Of a stretch of 64,000 nt of DNA, positions 33,601-45,154 are shown piece after piece. Numbering within the stretch: the first letter of the stretch is position 1; every line of letters begins with the position of its first letter. The notes below the pieces were generated by a model. The model was not told the origin of the DNA, ran no database searches, and saw only the letters and a list, made by a program, of their open reading frames with translations. The translations under genes and the position numbers were made by a program. Source of the DNA: Seminavis robusta (taxonomy: Eukaryota; Bacillariophyta; Bacillariophyceae; Naviculales; Naviculaceae); assembly GCA_903772945.1 (NCBI GenBank), contig CAICTM010000264.1, positions 1-64,000 on the forward strand, written 5' to 3'.

Positions 33601-35380
33601 ACATGACCGAGGCGTTAGGGAATAGATCTGCAATCGGTTCTGCCTCATTCATTGCACCGGTGGCCACCATATCAGCCTCCTCGGGATGTAGAAAGCTCTT
33701 GAGACGTTGCTTGGGTGTGGATATGATGCGCATTTCGCCCGAGTCCGGGGCTTGGCCTTCCGTAATGCTGCCTCGATGGTTGAGTTGCCAAATGGAAACC
33801 CGCTTGGCCTCCAAATGCTTTTGGCGCTCCTTTTCATGGCTCTCCAATAGACGCTGTTTGACGGATGAGGGGAAGAGTGTGCTCACCAATGCGTCCGTTT
33901 TCTTGGCGGATTCCACGACCCTGTTGGATTGTTGATCGACAATGCAGTCATACACCAAAAAGACTCCCACCGCAAAGAGAAAGATTCCCAAGACGATCCA
34001 ACGGTAGATTTCTGGCTTGTGGGTCATGAAGGACGCCTTGAACTCTTCTGTTGCATACACGGAGAGGCGGTACTGGCATGGAAGTTGAGGGGGAGAGCTG
34101 GTATCGTTGGCTGAAGCGTCGGCGTCGGAAGATGGAAGTATGATTTGGCGGAATGCTTCATACGTCGAGTTGACCGGGGAGGGAGCACTGAACGTTTTGG
34201 GATCTGGGGCTAGATTGCCTGCACCCATGTAGGAGGCGTTGATGCCCTGAACTTGGAAGGAGTACTGACGGCCACTGCAGGAAGATTCAGCCACCACGAC
34301 AATGGCTTCCACGTAATCGTCCAAAATATCGGCCAGGAATGTCTCCCACATGAACTCCAAGTCCACAGTGGCAACCACAGAGTCTTCATTGGCAGAGTCA
34401 TAGACGGGGGCGTAGAGAGCAGCCCGAGGAGTGCTGTAGTAGGCATAGTCCGTGAGGTTGCTATCGTAGATCAAAAAGTCCGTGTAGACTCCACTGAGTG
34501 GCTGCGGGGGTTTCGTCATAAGCACGTTGAGAGCTTGGGCACGGATCGGGTTGGACATTTGATCGTACATGCGAATGTCAGAGCCATTGACCGCCGACTC
34601 TGGAGATCTCTGCCAGAGGGGAAAGACGTCGGTATCATTGCCTTGTGGTGGCAGATCGTGTGCTTGCCCATCCTCAAGGTAGTAAATGCCTTCTATGACG
34701 GAGCGACCAGTTTGCAGAAAGATGACCGAGTCTTCATCTGTGTCACTGACACGAAAGTCATCCGTGTGATTGGATTCGAGCGTCCCCTCATGGTCCATGT
34801 ACGCGGCATACGCCTCCCAGCGCTTTCGAGTATCTTCACCTTGGATCCAAGGAGCATAGGTGACGGCCGAGGCATCTGCCAGCTGCCTTGTCCCGGTGCA
34901 GCGCCTTTCAAACTCGGGAAAGCTCACGAACGGCCAAACCGACTTCATGTCCGAGGCTTGCACGGTGAACGAGGTGCTGAGAGAGTCAGCAGCCACCAAC
35001 CGGGTGTTCACTTTCTCGTAGAAACCCTCAATGATTTGGTTGGCGTAGGTATGGAACCTGCTCTTGAAGACGTCCTCTTCGCCGAACCGGACCACCACGT
35101 AGATCACCTCTGCCGTGATGGTAGAGAAGGTAATCATGAGGGCAAACACAAAGGTTCGCACGACCTGGAGGTTCAAGAGGAATAGAGCATTGAGTGTAAG
35201 AGGTCTCCCAAGTAAAGCCACGCTCAACATGACATAACAGTCTGCATCCAGCAAAGGTCCAAGACTTACGTTCATCATCTTGATCTCTCGCTTCACTTCC
35301 GCAAAGGATGCTGTGTCTGCCACAGAGACATCTCCAGAATTGCTTTCCAGGTCGCCATCAGCTGAGTAGTCGTCGTCCAT
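30692..35380 (-). CDS. receptor-type nucleotide cyclase-phosphodiesterase, copy 2
   Basis: This is the tandem paralogue of the gene at 24118-28976, in the same order and strand. The chain is 1232 residues in 11 exons: 35270-35380, 33586-35164, 33389-33479, 33211-33235, 33080-33116, 32856-33007, 32722-32769, 32611-32623, 31899-32530, 31606-31807 and 30692-31500. The first intron (35165-35269) is absent from copy 1, contains no stop and is 105 bases long. Its translation sits out of place between REIKMMN and VVRTFVFALM. Copy 2 has the metal-site residues IGDCY within one 37-base exon, where copy 1 has a split exon. Cyclase (FADVAGF; TMNLAARMESTG) and phosphodiesterase (NSFHNFEHASHV, HDVGHEGVPN) motifs are intact. 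The ectodomain is much more diverged than the phosphodiesterase, which suggests different ligands but the same output. Confidence 0.9.
33236..33388 (-). promoter_or_regulatory. conserved intron with segment complementary to its own 5' splice site (copy 2)
   Basis: Bases 33384-33394 (CTTACCTTCGT on the plus strand, over the exon-intron donor) pair exactly with 33271-33281 in the same intron. It is the counterpart of 26900-27046 in copy 1, with a loop of about 102 bases. Confidence 0.65.
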
Positions 35381-38300
35381 GGTTGCTGCGGTTGGTTGAG
35401 TTTAGATACTTCGTAGTCTGCTAGCTGAAAGATCGCTGTAAAAGTGAGCAAACCAGAAAGGAGTCAATGGCTGCAATCTGTGCTGTGCGGTGTGAGCTGG
35501 AAGAGTTTTCAAATTGTGAGAACCGCAAAAGCTCCCGGTGCCGGTAGTTATCCTCCGGTCTTCAAAGTTCCGAGTTACCAGGCATTAGGCATTTAGCATC
35601 CAAATCCAGAAGCGCCGAAACCAAAGACGGAGAATGACACCTGTGGTAAGACCTTCCAGTGTCCAGAAACCAGAAAGCGAAGAGGCCTTGGTTCCGGATT
35701 CCGTATAAATCCTACACAAACACACCTGAATAATTGTTAAGAGTCATTGTACTTTCTCACAAGAAGATCTGAGTCCTTGCGTGGATTCACGCACTACCGG
35801 TCTTATGTATTTGAAAGGGAAGTGAAGAGAAAGGAAGGGCCATATCAATCGAAAAGTAACTTCCTTCAAGTTCTGGAAGTTGTGACCAACACACAATCTA
35901 CAGATCAATCTACCTAGTCTACGGATTCAGGAGCATTAGTCTTTCTCGCCTTTGCTCAGCAAATTTATTTGGCAATCCCCGAGGGAAAATACAAGGGGTT
36001 TCAGTTGGGATTTGTGGGCTGATTTGTCCTCCAAATGTATTGAATGCACCAGTACTTTATGAGCTATTAACAACCACCGCCCCTCTGGACAACGGTGCAC
36101 CTGCCCTCTTCCGCTAATCTTGACCCTTTTTCTCCCTCCCGGCTTCCCCTACTGTACCGTATGGTGCCTCCTTTCGCCCTTTCTCCCCCCCACGGTATGC
36201 TTGATCCCCCGCCCCCGACGCCCTCTCCCTGAGCTTTGCCACCACAGGTGCCTGCTCTCTGCCAAGCTTATTAGCCCCCTCGCTCCTTAACCATCTTTGA
36301 GTCATTAAATTTTGTTTCCAGCTTCTAGCTACTAGCTGGAAGCGAACTTCTGGATTTCTCTTCAGTGTCACCGAAGCTCGAGAGACGAATTTTCCGAATT
36401 TAAACATTTGGATGAGCAAAGAACAATTGATTCGAAATCCGTAGGTTGGGAAGTGAAGAGAAAGGAAACTCACTTTCTAGTATACAAATTGAAAACTATT
36501 TCTGAAAAGGTGTGACAGAGCTTTACAGCTGCTGGAAAGCAGATTTAATTAAGCGACAAGTCCTGGTGGAATTAGTAGAGTGCTTTCGTTGAAGTCATTG
36601 AATCAACTATTAATAAATCTGCCTGTAAAAGGTTTCACGACTTCACGACCTTCTGAAACTACCGGTACTGTCCATCGGTTCCACGATCCATCATGCCTCG
36701 ACCTCGGCGAATGTCACTCGACTGCTCTATCTGTCGACATAATATCATACATACATACAGTAGTCTACAGTGTACATATTTATTTTGTCACTCAAAGCTC
36801 ACTCAACCAGTGGTCGCGACCTGGTAGCGTCACTGTTCAGTGGTTGCGTCGTGTTCTCTGGAGATCTTCTGGCTTCTCAGAAGCCTTTTCGGAGATTCTT
36901 GATTATTTATTAATTCTTGATCCTCAATACCACTTTTACTCGAGTACATGTACCAGGTGGTAGACTACCTAGCTCCTACATTGTGCTTTGACACTTTGAC
37001 AGGCCCCGCATCCCCACAGCCCGAGTAACTGGCCAGATTGCAAGCTCCACACTCCACACAGCTCAGCGCTCAGACACACAACACAACATTGCAGCTGCTG
37101 GGAGGAGGGCAGAGGAGGAGCTAAGGAACTAAGGAGGCCACATTCATTTATTACTATCCAGTTTGGCCTTCCTCGAGTTGGAAACTCGCCACTCTGCAAC
37201 TCGACCGTAGACTGCTCGACTACTCCTCAGCATCAGCAGAAGGTTGTTGAACACCATTCAAACAGAGCCTACTAGCTAGCCAGTACTCCTGTAATAAGAG
37301 TGGAAAGCATACGATGGTTACAGTTCCTTCCTTGGGCTTCTGGATTTTGTCTGACCACCGAAAAGAGCAAACGGTTTAGATACCTGTTCCTAGCTACTGG
37401 TTCCGCATTGAGCTGGCTTCTAAAGTTAGAGTACTGTTAGAGTCATGGTGATACATGTAGCTGTTTGGAAAAGAATCGAACCACGAATCTCAATCCACCA
37501 GTTAGGGGTTGCTTTGATCTTCGCTTCGCTTCTCTTTCTCAAAGCGTTCGCAACCGAAGAATACCAGTCAAAGGACTCGGTAGCCAGGATCACCTCGCCC
37601 CAGCCCAGCAGCACGGTGTCAGGTGAAGGAAAAGGAGCGACGTGGCTCTTTCAACGGCCATCCCTTTCTTGGCCTACCGGTATGCATCTTTGGTGGCAAC
37701 TGATCGCTAATAGCTAGCTAGCTCATGAAAAGCAAGGCAACACAGACTTGCTTGCATTCTCAATCTGGGCAGATCTTGACTTTGGCTGGCCAGTGGTCAT
37801 TGGGGCTGACAAGCCTCGTTCTTTGGCCCCGCCAAACAGCTTTTCATCCTTTCTCTCATCCTGTGTTGGTGGCTTTCATTACTTACAGTACGCTTTGTAT
37901 GTCGCTCTCCGGTATCCTCACACCTTACACATCCTCATTCGATCATTCATCCATTCATTCATTCATCATGTATTCTAATAAGATAGGCAGATGTTTGCTT
38001 GGCTGTTGGCTGCAAGAACCTCTTCATCCTGCACCATAGTAAAACCCCACGCAAACAAAAGCAATATCCTGGAGTCTTATACATACTAGTACATTTATCC
38101 ACACCTGCAAGTATACATCAAACAAAGATGTTGTCTGCAAACTCTCTCTTACTCAAGTAAGTAACAAGCGCAGGCACACGCAAAACACAAACTTAACTTG
38201 TTGGGATTGGGGATGCCATGAAAACCACCAAAGCGTTTCCACGGCGCGCGAAATGAATGTGCCCCCAGTTTCTGAAGCGTGCCCCGTTTCTGCCCCGTCG

Positions 38301-39806
38301 AAGAATGGAACAGTCCAAGAACAGGAAAGGAGTCTTCATTCGCGCGAATAGTCGCCATTGCTTTCACTCCCTCCGTCAAGAGTTGCTGAAGAAGTTTTGA
38401 TGCTGCCAATGCCATCGAAAGAAGCAGCTTGGCTCTGGAGCTTGAAGTAGATGGTTGCTGGTGTGGCCTTCAACAAATGGGCCATGCCACTTCAGCACGT
38501 CCCACTGCAACATCAGACAAAGCAAAATACGACTCTTGAGCAGTCACTGTTCGTGTCGGGGATGAAGATGCCAGCTACCATTCCCATAAGAGGATCAAAG
38601 TAGTTTCACAACTCGAAGTTCGATGCTTCAACCTTCAATCGAACACCAGTTTTGGCCAAAGATGGTTACATTTATCCACGTCTTGCACATCTTTCTAATG
38701 CTTCCAACTGCTGCCGGCTGCAACAAGTGCCGACGTATGAATATGAATTAGTATCAGTTGCAGCATCTTCGGGCCAGAGTTCGTTCTATTGGCTGCAAAA
38801 TTTGCGAACGAACTGGCCCATCCAACTTCAACCAATGCAACAACTTCCGCAACTTGCGGTTGGTACGTGGTTTGGCTATTTTTGAGTATTAGCATCTTCC
38901 TGGAGTCTCTGCATGGCAGCTGAAGCATAAAGTTCGACCTCATGTTTTGGCAGCAGCAGCTCCGGCAGATGTTGAAGGTTCCATGTTGTAGTTGAGTTGA
39001 GTAACTAGTTGCTAGCTGGTAGAAGAGGTTTTGGTTTCTGTCTGTCATGACATTGTCAGCCACGTATTTCGTCCTTCTGGGGTGGCATCTAGTAGAGCCC
39101 GGTTGCTGCCTCTTGCTTCATCCTCTCTATTGCTGCTGCTCTGCGAGGAACGACAGGATTTTTGAGGAGCTGTATCGTTTCCCCCCTTGCCTCTCACGTG
39201 TCGCGAGCGGAACTTGTTTCTGTAGCTGGCTGGAGCGGGATAGTAGACTCGGATGGGGGAAGGTGGATATATTATTATCTCTCTTTCTGAGATCCAACCT
39301 GTGAGATGAAGTTGCGCACAAAGATTGATGTGGGCGTGGGAGCGCTTCTCTACAGGTTGCACTGGTATTGTCTGGACGCCCTTGATACTAGCTAGTTTTA
39401 GTTGGGCCCAGCCAGAGTGTTGTCAAAGGCTGCGGCAATCAAGGCAAATGCAGACAGGCGCACCCCAACCCTACCTTACGGTTGGACACAGTGAACACGC
39501 ATTCCAAATTCAAAAATGTGCACAATGGGAGAGTAATCAATCCTAATATGACAGTTTCCTGTGGACCCAAGGTTCCAGAGGACCCGTGAGCGGCTATCTA
39601 AATGGACGGTTGGTTCAGCCTGTCATCCTGAATGTCCCTTTTTTCAAATTTTGACTTGCCTAACTTTCAATGGCTTGTTTCATTATTTCAGATTGGTGTG
39701 AAGTAGATTTGACTGTTCTTCCCAGCTTTTCCTGCTCTCCGTGTTGTCATTTTTTCCAAAAAAGTGCTGTTTGATGGATGGATTGAGCGTGGTTGGGTAT
39801 ATTTAG
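35381..39806. other. long intergenic region
   Basis: No gene is well supported over 4.4 kb. Contents are the promoter side of cyclase copy 2, pyrimidine-rich DNA at about 36100-36240, a short (ATTC)n tract at about 37945-37970, and CTAGCTAG palindromes near 37270 and 37710. One weak frame at 38149-38415 is listed separately. Confidence 0.5.
38149..38415 (-). CDS. possible small protein
   Basis: An ATG-started frame of 88 codons. The first 60 residues look protein-like (MALAASKLLQQLLTEGVKAM, a clear amphipathic helix), while the last residues are Cys/Ala-rich and less plausible. I recognise no family. It could be a chance frame or one exon of a larger gene. Confidence 0.25.
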   Translation of the reverse strand: MALAASKLLQQLLTEGVKAMATIRANEDSFPVLGLFHSSTGQKRGTLQKLGAHSFRAPWKRFGGFHGIPNPNKLSLCFACACACYLLE

Positions 39807-40643
39807 TTATTTTTTACACGGCGCATTGTAGTTGGTGCCCCCACAACAACTCCATGTTCCATTGCTGTCTTGCACGTCATCGGAATCTAAAATGAACTTC
39901 ATTTCGTCTCGGACGGTCTGTAGCCGTCGTTGTTTTTCTTTTCGCAAACTTTCCTTGAGTTCCTCGGGATATTTTAGAAATTCTTGGGCATCCTTGTCGA
40001 TTTTCCAAGTTCCCTTGTGTGTTGTTGTTTTGGATTTCTTTTTTGCTGTTGTGGTTGATAGCCCTTTTTTCAATTCCTCCAGTTCTTGTTGCAACTGGGC
40101 AATTTGGGCATCTTTGGCTCGTAATTTTTGTCGCATCAAGTCAGCCTCGGATGATTTGCCGTTGGTTGTCGATTTGCCATTTTTCAGTGTCTCTTTTTTC
40201 TTTCCATTGGTAGTTTCTTTTTTTCCATTTGGTTTGACAAATTCAATTGTCTCTTCTTCTTCTGTTTCTGTGGCATTGTCATCATGCGCGGCATTGTACT
40301 CGACAAGCCGTTCTTTGAGCAATGCCATGACGGATTCCCAAAAGGTGTCTTCTTTAATTTTGCCTCGCACCAATTGGAAACGTATTTTGGACAAGTCGGG
40401 GAGCATGTGACACAATCGCACGGCCAAGGCACTTTCGGCCGTTTCTTCTTCTTTTCCATAGAATCCTCCTTTCGAAGTTGTTGTAGCCGATGCCAAGACG
40501 GAACGGGCGGCTTGTTGGACTTCCGGGATGGTAAGCGGCCGATGCTCCCACAAGACTGTCAATTGTCGATCCGACAAGGAAAATAAATCGGGAGGGAGTC
40601 CCTCCGAGTCTTCTTCTTGTGGTATCGTGGCTGTATTTCCCAT
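39807..40643 (-). CDS. coiled-coil protein with N-myristoylation motif
   Basis: This uninterrupted 278-residue frame starts MGNTATIP, a good N-myristoylation signal (Gly at 2, Thr at 6 region), so the protein may sit on a membrane face. Residues about 85-115 (KIRFQLVRGKIKEDTFWESV) resemble the Phe-Trp core of BSD-type domains, though weakly. A charged Lys/Thr/Glu-rich linker follows. Next is a clear coiled coil (about residues 170-195, LRAKDAQIAQLQQELEELKK). The C-terminus contains WSCCGGTNYNAPCKK, Cys-rich and possibly metal-binding or lipidated. I do not recognise the family, and membrane attachment is inferred from the N-terminal motif. Confidence 0.65.
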   Translation of the reverse strand: MGNTATIPQEEDSEGLPPDLFSLSDRQLTVLWEHRPLTIPEVQQAARSVLASATTTSKGGFYGKEEETAESALAVRLCHMLPDLSKIRFQLVRGKIKEDTFWESVMALLKERLVEYNAAHDDNATETEEEETIEFVKPNGKKETTNGKKKETLKNGKSTTNGKSSEADLMRQKLRAKDAQIAQLQQELEELKKGLSTTTAKKKSKTTTHKGTWKIDKDAQEFLKYPEELKESLRKEKQRRLQTVRDEMKFILDSDDVQDSNGTWSCCGGTNYNAPCKK

Positions 40644-41029
40644 CTTGTTTGCTTGCTTGCTTGCTTGATTGAGAGAGAGAGGTGATGGAATGGCAGTGGT
40701 TGGCAGTATGATACTACTAGCTAGTAGTAGTGATCACAGCGGACAACCAAGCGGTTTAGTGGTTGAAAGAGGAACTGCAGGTTTGTTGTTTCGCGCTTCT
40801 CTCCAATGACAAAGATCAAATGAGCGTCTTCAGTAATTACAGCTCTGCTGGCATTTCAAAGATCAGTCTTCTTTCTTTCACATCAAAACTCAAGAGCGTG
40901 TTGTTGCCTTCAACGAAAGGTCGGAGATCGCCAACGCAACACTTCCTTGCTCAACGAACACACCTCATTGCATTCTTTACGACGTACGATAGATATCATA
41001 CAATAGATAGAAAAAGAAGACACTACACA
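40644..41029. promoter_or_regulatory. shared upstream region of two divergent genes
   Basis: It separates the coiled-coil gene (start 40643, minus) from the BTB gene (start 41030, plus). A (CTTG)n-like tract lies at 40650-40668. The frame that continues upstream of 41030 has no ATG-supported conserved content. Confidence 0.4.
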
Positions 41030-42643
41030 ATGACACTCAAATCGGACATGCTGCGTGCGTTGGAGGACGACGCCAACGACAATTTGAAAGATGTCACGCT
41101 AGTGGGTTCCGATGGCGGCCGTGTGTCTGCCAACAAGGCCGTGTTGGCCATTCGAAGTCCCGTCTTTCAGCGCATGTTCTTTGGAAACTTTCAAGAACGA
41201 GACAGCGACGAAGTCAAAATGGACAATTATCCGTCGATTGTCTTGCAAGTCGTCGTCAAGTACTGTTATGTGGATGAATTGGATTTGGATCTCATTTATT
41301 CGGATGATCATAATAACAACAAGACGAATACTACAGCCAATACAAACCAGGATGAACAAGATGAAGAAGAAGAGGAGGAAGTGGATCGATTGACGGACGC
41401 TGAAGCCGTGGCACTGGTGCAAGTGCGCGATGCGGCCAACTATTTGGAGCTCTTTGAACTGCACAAGACGATTTCGAATGAATTGGGAGAATCCATTCTG
41501 TCGACAGATGTAGGATTGGAGAATCAACGCAAAGACTTGGCATGTGTCTGTGCCGTTCTACAGGAACTCATGGCACGAGGAGGATCCGATGGATCGCTCT
41601 TTCTCACATTGCTCGACTTGGTGGAAACCCATCCCGAACCGTGTCTACTTCCCAAGTTTTCCACCACGCACAATCAAGGCATTCTCGCCTGTTCGTTGGC
41701 GCTGCTTGAACGACTCTTGCAATCCCCATCGGTCAACGCCTTTGTCGCCGTCAAGGCATTGCAAAAGTGGAATAAGGAACACAACCAAAACAGTAGTGAG
41801 GATGACGACGATGAAGAATTGACGCAACTCCAAACGATTGCCAATGGCGTCCAATTGGAACAACTGTCGGCGCCACAATTGGCCGAAATTCCACCCTGTT
41901 CGCTCTTTTCCATGGAACGACTCTACAAGGCTTTCGTGTCGCTCTCCAAAAGTCACGGGCCTTCTCCCAAACCATCGCCTCCATTTGTCGCCAGGAGTGC
42001 CACGGCTTTTACGTTTGGAAACAGCAGCAGTCCCAACAGCAGTAGCTGCAACCAGAATAGCCCGGACCGCACCGCCAAGACGGCCACCATTCGTGGCGCC
42101 GGCGTGGAATGTGTCAATGGTGTCTATCATCTCGTCGGTCTCAGTAGTAGTTACCAACGACGTGGAACCTACGGCGATCTCGCCGGGTGTTTTCTCTTGG
42201 AACGAGCGGGTGTATCGGGTGCTTGGAAAATTGTCTTTGAAAGCGAAACGACCGAACAAACCAACAAATTCTTCAACAAATTTTGTCTCTACGAATCGAC
42301 ATCTATTAGTAACAACAAACCCGGCATTCCGCCGTTTGCACTCTGGAGGTGTCTCGATGGCAAAGATCCGACGCCCTATGTCAGCGTACAAGTCAAAATG
42401 GCAGATCCCTTTGCCGCGGCGCATTGTTACTCCATGGGGGGTGGTGCTGCCAACGCTAGCACTAGTGATAACAATCCGCTGCCGGATGCACCATCATCGG
42501 CACAAGTGCAAATGGCAGAAGCCTTTCGGGCTCAGCTGGCCGTGGCCAACCAGAATAGTAACAACAACAACAATGTGGATGGCGATTACAATCGTCAAGT
42601 GCGACGTCGCAACGTGAGAGGACGCCGACAACGTGATAATTGA
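41030..42643 (+). CDS. BTB/POZ domain protein
   Basis: The start at ATG 41030 gives 537 residues; the open frame reaches 40763 but only with a TTG start. The BTB/POZ fold is at about residues 15-150. DVTLVGSDGGRVSANKAVLA, then RSPVFQRMFFGNFQE, is the standard dimer-forming opening, with a low-complexity Asn/Asp/Glu insertion in the middle. BTB proteins often bring substrates to CUL3 ubiquitin ligases or act in transcription. The C-terminal part (about 360-480) begins RGAGVECVNGVYHLVG and contains repeated Gly/Trp strands (GAWKIVFES, FALWRCLDG). This resembles a domain common in diatom proteins that I cannot name. The tail is Arg-rich. Confidence 0.8.
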   Translation: MTLKSDMLRALEDDANDNLKDVTLVGSDGGRVSANKAVLAIRSPVFQRMFFGNFQERDSDEVKMDNYPSIVLQVVVKYCYVDELDLDLIYSDDHNNNKTNTTANTNQDEQDEEEEEEVDRLTDAEAVALVQVRDAANYLELFELHKTISNELGESILSTDVGLENQRKDLACVCAVLQELMARGGSDGSLFLTLLDLVETHPEPCLLPKFSTTHNQGILACSLALLERLLQSPSVNAFVAVKALQKWNKEHNQNSSEDDDDEELTQLQTIANGVQLEQLSAPQLAEIPPCSLFSMERLYKAFVSLSKSHGPSPKPSPPFVARSATAFTFGNSSSPNSSSCNQNSPDRTAKTATIRGAGVECVNGVYHLVGLSSSYQRRGTYGDLAGCFLLERAGVSGAWKIVFESETTEQTNKFFNKFCLYESTSISNNKPGIPPFALWRCLDGKDPTPYVSVQVKMADPFAAAHCYSMGGGAANASTSDNNPLPDAPSSAQVQMAEAFRAQLAVANQNSNNNNNVDGDYNRQVRRRNVRGRRQRDN

Positions 42644-43673
42644 TATATTGCTGACACAACATAACATTGGAAGGACGAGTTTCTTTGCGACTTATGGTGA
42701 AGAAGTCTCGAAAAGAGTTCCATCATCGTCTTGGCAGGTTCCACCATAATGACCGAAAGGATTAGAGCATCTATGATGCATAGGTAGTTTGCAATGGTAA
42801 ACACATAATTGCATTTTTGTACAAGTTCGCCTGGCTACGGTAGTACGGTACGGTAGCCTACAGTCCGTGCTTGTTTTGGCTCTCCTGTCCTTCCTCCAAG
42901 GGACGCTCAAGCAACAAGCACGAAGCGGAGCCAACTTATCCTTCCCTGTTCTCAAGAATGGCGGCAATTCGCTCACTACTAGAGTACTGTAGCTAGCTAT
43001 TAGCTGGCTAAAACGCCTTCCAAATAAATCAGATATGGTATTCATTCCGAGTGAAGAAAGCAACGTGTGTACCGGTGGTTGGTTGCCTGTCAGTGCACTG
43101 AGGATACCACCGGTACATCCTGGTGCTGCCTAAGAAATCACACATACTGGCTAGCTAGCCAGTGCCACTGTACCGGTACACGTGTACCAGTACCGGCATG
43201 TTGTACAATGTTTAAATGTATCATTGCAATTGGGGCTCGTTGGCTCGTTGGGGGACGAGGGCAGAGAAATAGTCTATAGAAATACGAGTGTACGGTACCA
43301 GTATGGTACTCAATACGTGCACTACGTACGTAAAAGAGTACTCGGTAAAAGATGAGGGCTTAGATGAGCGAGGAGAACGGTGCTGTTATGTAACATTCAT
43401 CCCAAGCCATGGTTCGGTCATGCTTACGGTACAAATAAATAATACCAATGCGTTCGAAGAGGCAATATTACGATTTTAAATACCGTACCGGTACAACATG
43501 TTCTGGCACCTGGCCCGTACAGACCAGGTCGTTTCATGGTGTGTAGGTAGCCATCGAAATCGGAACAGGTAGCACCGACAGCCTGTCGCTCCGGGTATCA
43601 TAGTTTTGAGGCCGATATCATATATAGCTCCTGCAAATATTAATCCACATCCTATCAAAACAGAACGTCAAAA
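42644..43673. other. intergenic, palindrome-rich
   Basis: No gene is seen. ACCGGTAC-type palindromes are dense (about 43070-43200 and 43486-43498), with GCTAGC-type motifs near 42990 and 43150. Confidence 0.5.
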
Positions 43674-44727
43674 ATGAGCAACGCGGCTTGTACAACACAA
43701 CATCATGAAATTGGCCAGGATTCTGCTACTTGCGGCGGAACTGATCCAGAGAACGAAGAAAGTCTACAAGTGCAACCTGCAAATCATGAAGCGGAGAGTG
43801 GAAGCCCTCATGGAAGACAAATCGAGAACAGCCTACCGGAATCAGTTGTTTGCCAATCAGATCCCAGATTCATGCAGATATCCAATCAGGATCATCAAAG
43901 GGCAATGAAAATCAAGTGTGTTGTGGAAGCCACTCCCAATTTGGAAAGTTTGTCCGACGTGATGTATGTTCAGTTGGCCATTCTTTGCAAGGGGGACGTG
44001 GAGCATGCCATGAATCATGTCTACAACCTCCAAGCGTTCAAGCAAGAATATACTATTGTTGACTCGTGGGAAGAGGGCAAAGAGCTTTCAGAAGACCTTG
44101 TAAGGAACTTGTTTCCGGGCTGGCTTCTGTCCTTTGATTTTGATGAAGACCATGGCAATTCTTTCATTGCGCTTGATCTCACCAAGGTAGACAAGCGATC
44201 CTTCCAATGCCCGAGAACTGCAAGAAGAATCTTTGCAGGATTGTACTACATGTTTCAAGCATTGTTTCCCAATCTTGAGGTAGTCAGAAAAGGCCATACG
44301 CAGGTTGTTGAATGTGAAGGTTAGTCCAAATACTTGGCACTGCGATGAACTTGCTTGTCTGCCACTGAAATATTGCTTTTCTTCCTTTATGTTCATTTCT
44401 TGGAAAGGATTTGACTTGTCCAGGAATATGGTGGACATCAATATATTTGTGAGGCTCATGACAGAAATCCATGGCTCTTATCCCACTGCTTTCGGTGGAG
44501 TGTATTTCTATCATACACCGATGGCAATCAATTTGATGCTTGCTCTTGCCAAAAGATCCCTACCAGAACATCTGGTTTCCAATATTGTCATGGGGTGTAC
44601 TTTTGTTAGTCGTCTAGACCAGTTCTATGCAATTCCCACGCTGGAAGCTGCTTCTCAGCGAGCATTGGACAAAATTCAAGAGTCACTCCGGATCCGATAT
44701 GAGAACGAACATACATTTTCACTCTGA
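43674..44727 (+). CDS. Sec14-like CRAL-TRIO protein, two exons
   Basis: Exon 1 is 43674-44319 and exon 2 is 44408-44727. The intron 44320-44407 (88 bases) starts GTTAGT and ends GGAAAG. The alternative acceptor GTCCAG at 44422 would put the second exon out of the protein-like frame. The spliced product is 321 residues. Helical N-terminal residues about 75-125 (ESLSDVMYVQLAILCKGDVEHAMNHVYNLQ) match a CRAL-TRIO N domain. The lipid-binding core follows with FIALDLTKVD, then YMFQALFPNL and GSYPTAFGGVYFYHTPMAINLM, the Sec14 pattern where a helix precedes Tyr-Pro. It likely moves a hydrophobic ligand between membranes; the ligand cannot be read from the sequence. It is only distantly like the one at 22815-23759. 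Confidence 0.75.
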
Positions 44728-45154
44728 TGGCTGTGTCTCTGTTGGTGTAGTTTAACCTGTGTAATCTGGACAATGGTTTGGGTCAGCACGGTCTTCGCTC
44801 TTCCAGAATTCTTGCCATGTCCTCGAGAGTTGGACTGCTCTAGCTAGCTAGAGGATCGAGAGCTTCGTTCTTCGCGTTTTTTGACCTCCCCTTCCTATTC
44901 CGATGTGGACCCCTGTCAGACTTGACCTGTATCTTTTTGTACACGTAGATCCGCTAGGTCCGAAGTCTTCCAAGGGTTCATACAGGTCAAGCTGGCTTAA
45001 TCCTCCTAGATCCAGCGAAATCCAGCATCGAGAAACCAAAGCAGCAAAGCTTCGCCCGAAGGAACACAGGACAAAGACTTGATAGAAGTCAAAGAAGTCA
45101 AAGAAGACAAAGAAGACAGCAAAGAAACAAACCCTACACGACTGTGAGAGCAAG
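44728..45154. other. intergenic
   Basis: A CTAGCTAGCTAG palindrome lies at about 44841-44852. The GAAGTCAAAGAAG-type repeat at 45084-45118 is just upstream of the lipase start. No gene is seen. Confidence 0.5.

Noticed and set aside
37440-37560. Minus-strand GGTTCGATTC resembling a tRNA T-loop
   Set aside because: The flanking bases do not form a T-stem and no anticodon arm is found.
40763-41029. N-terminal extension of the BTB protein
   Set aside because: It begins with TTG, looks like untranslated leader, and the BTB domain starts properly after the ATG at 41030.
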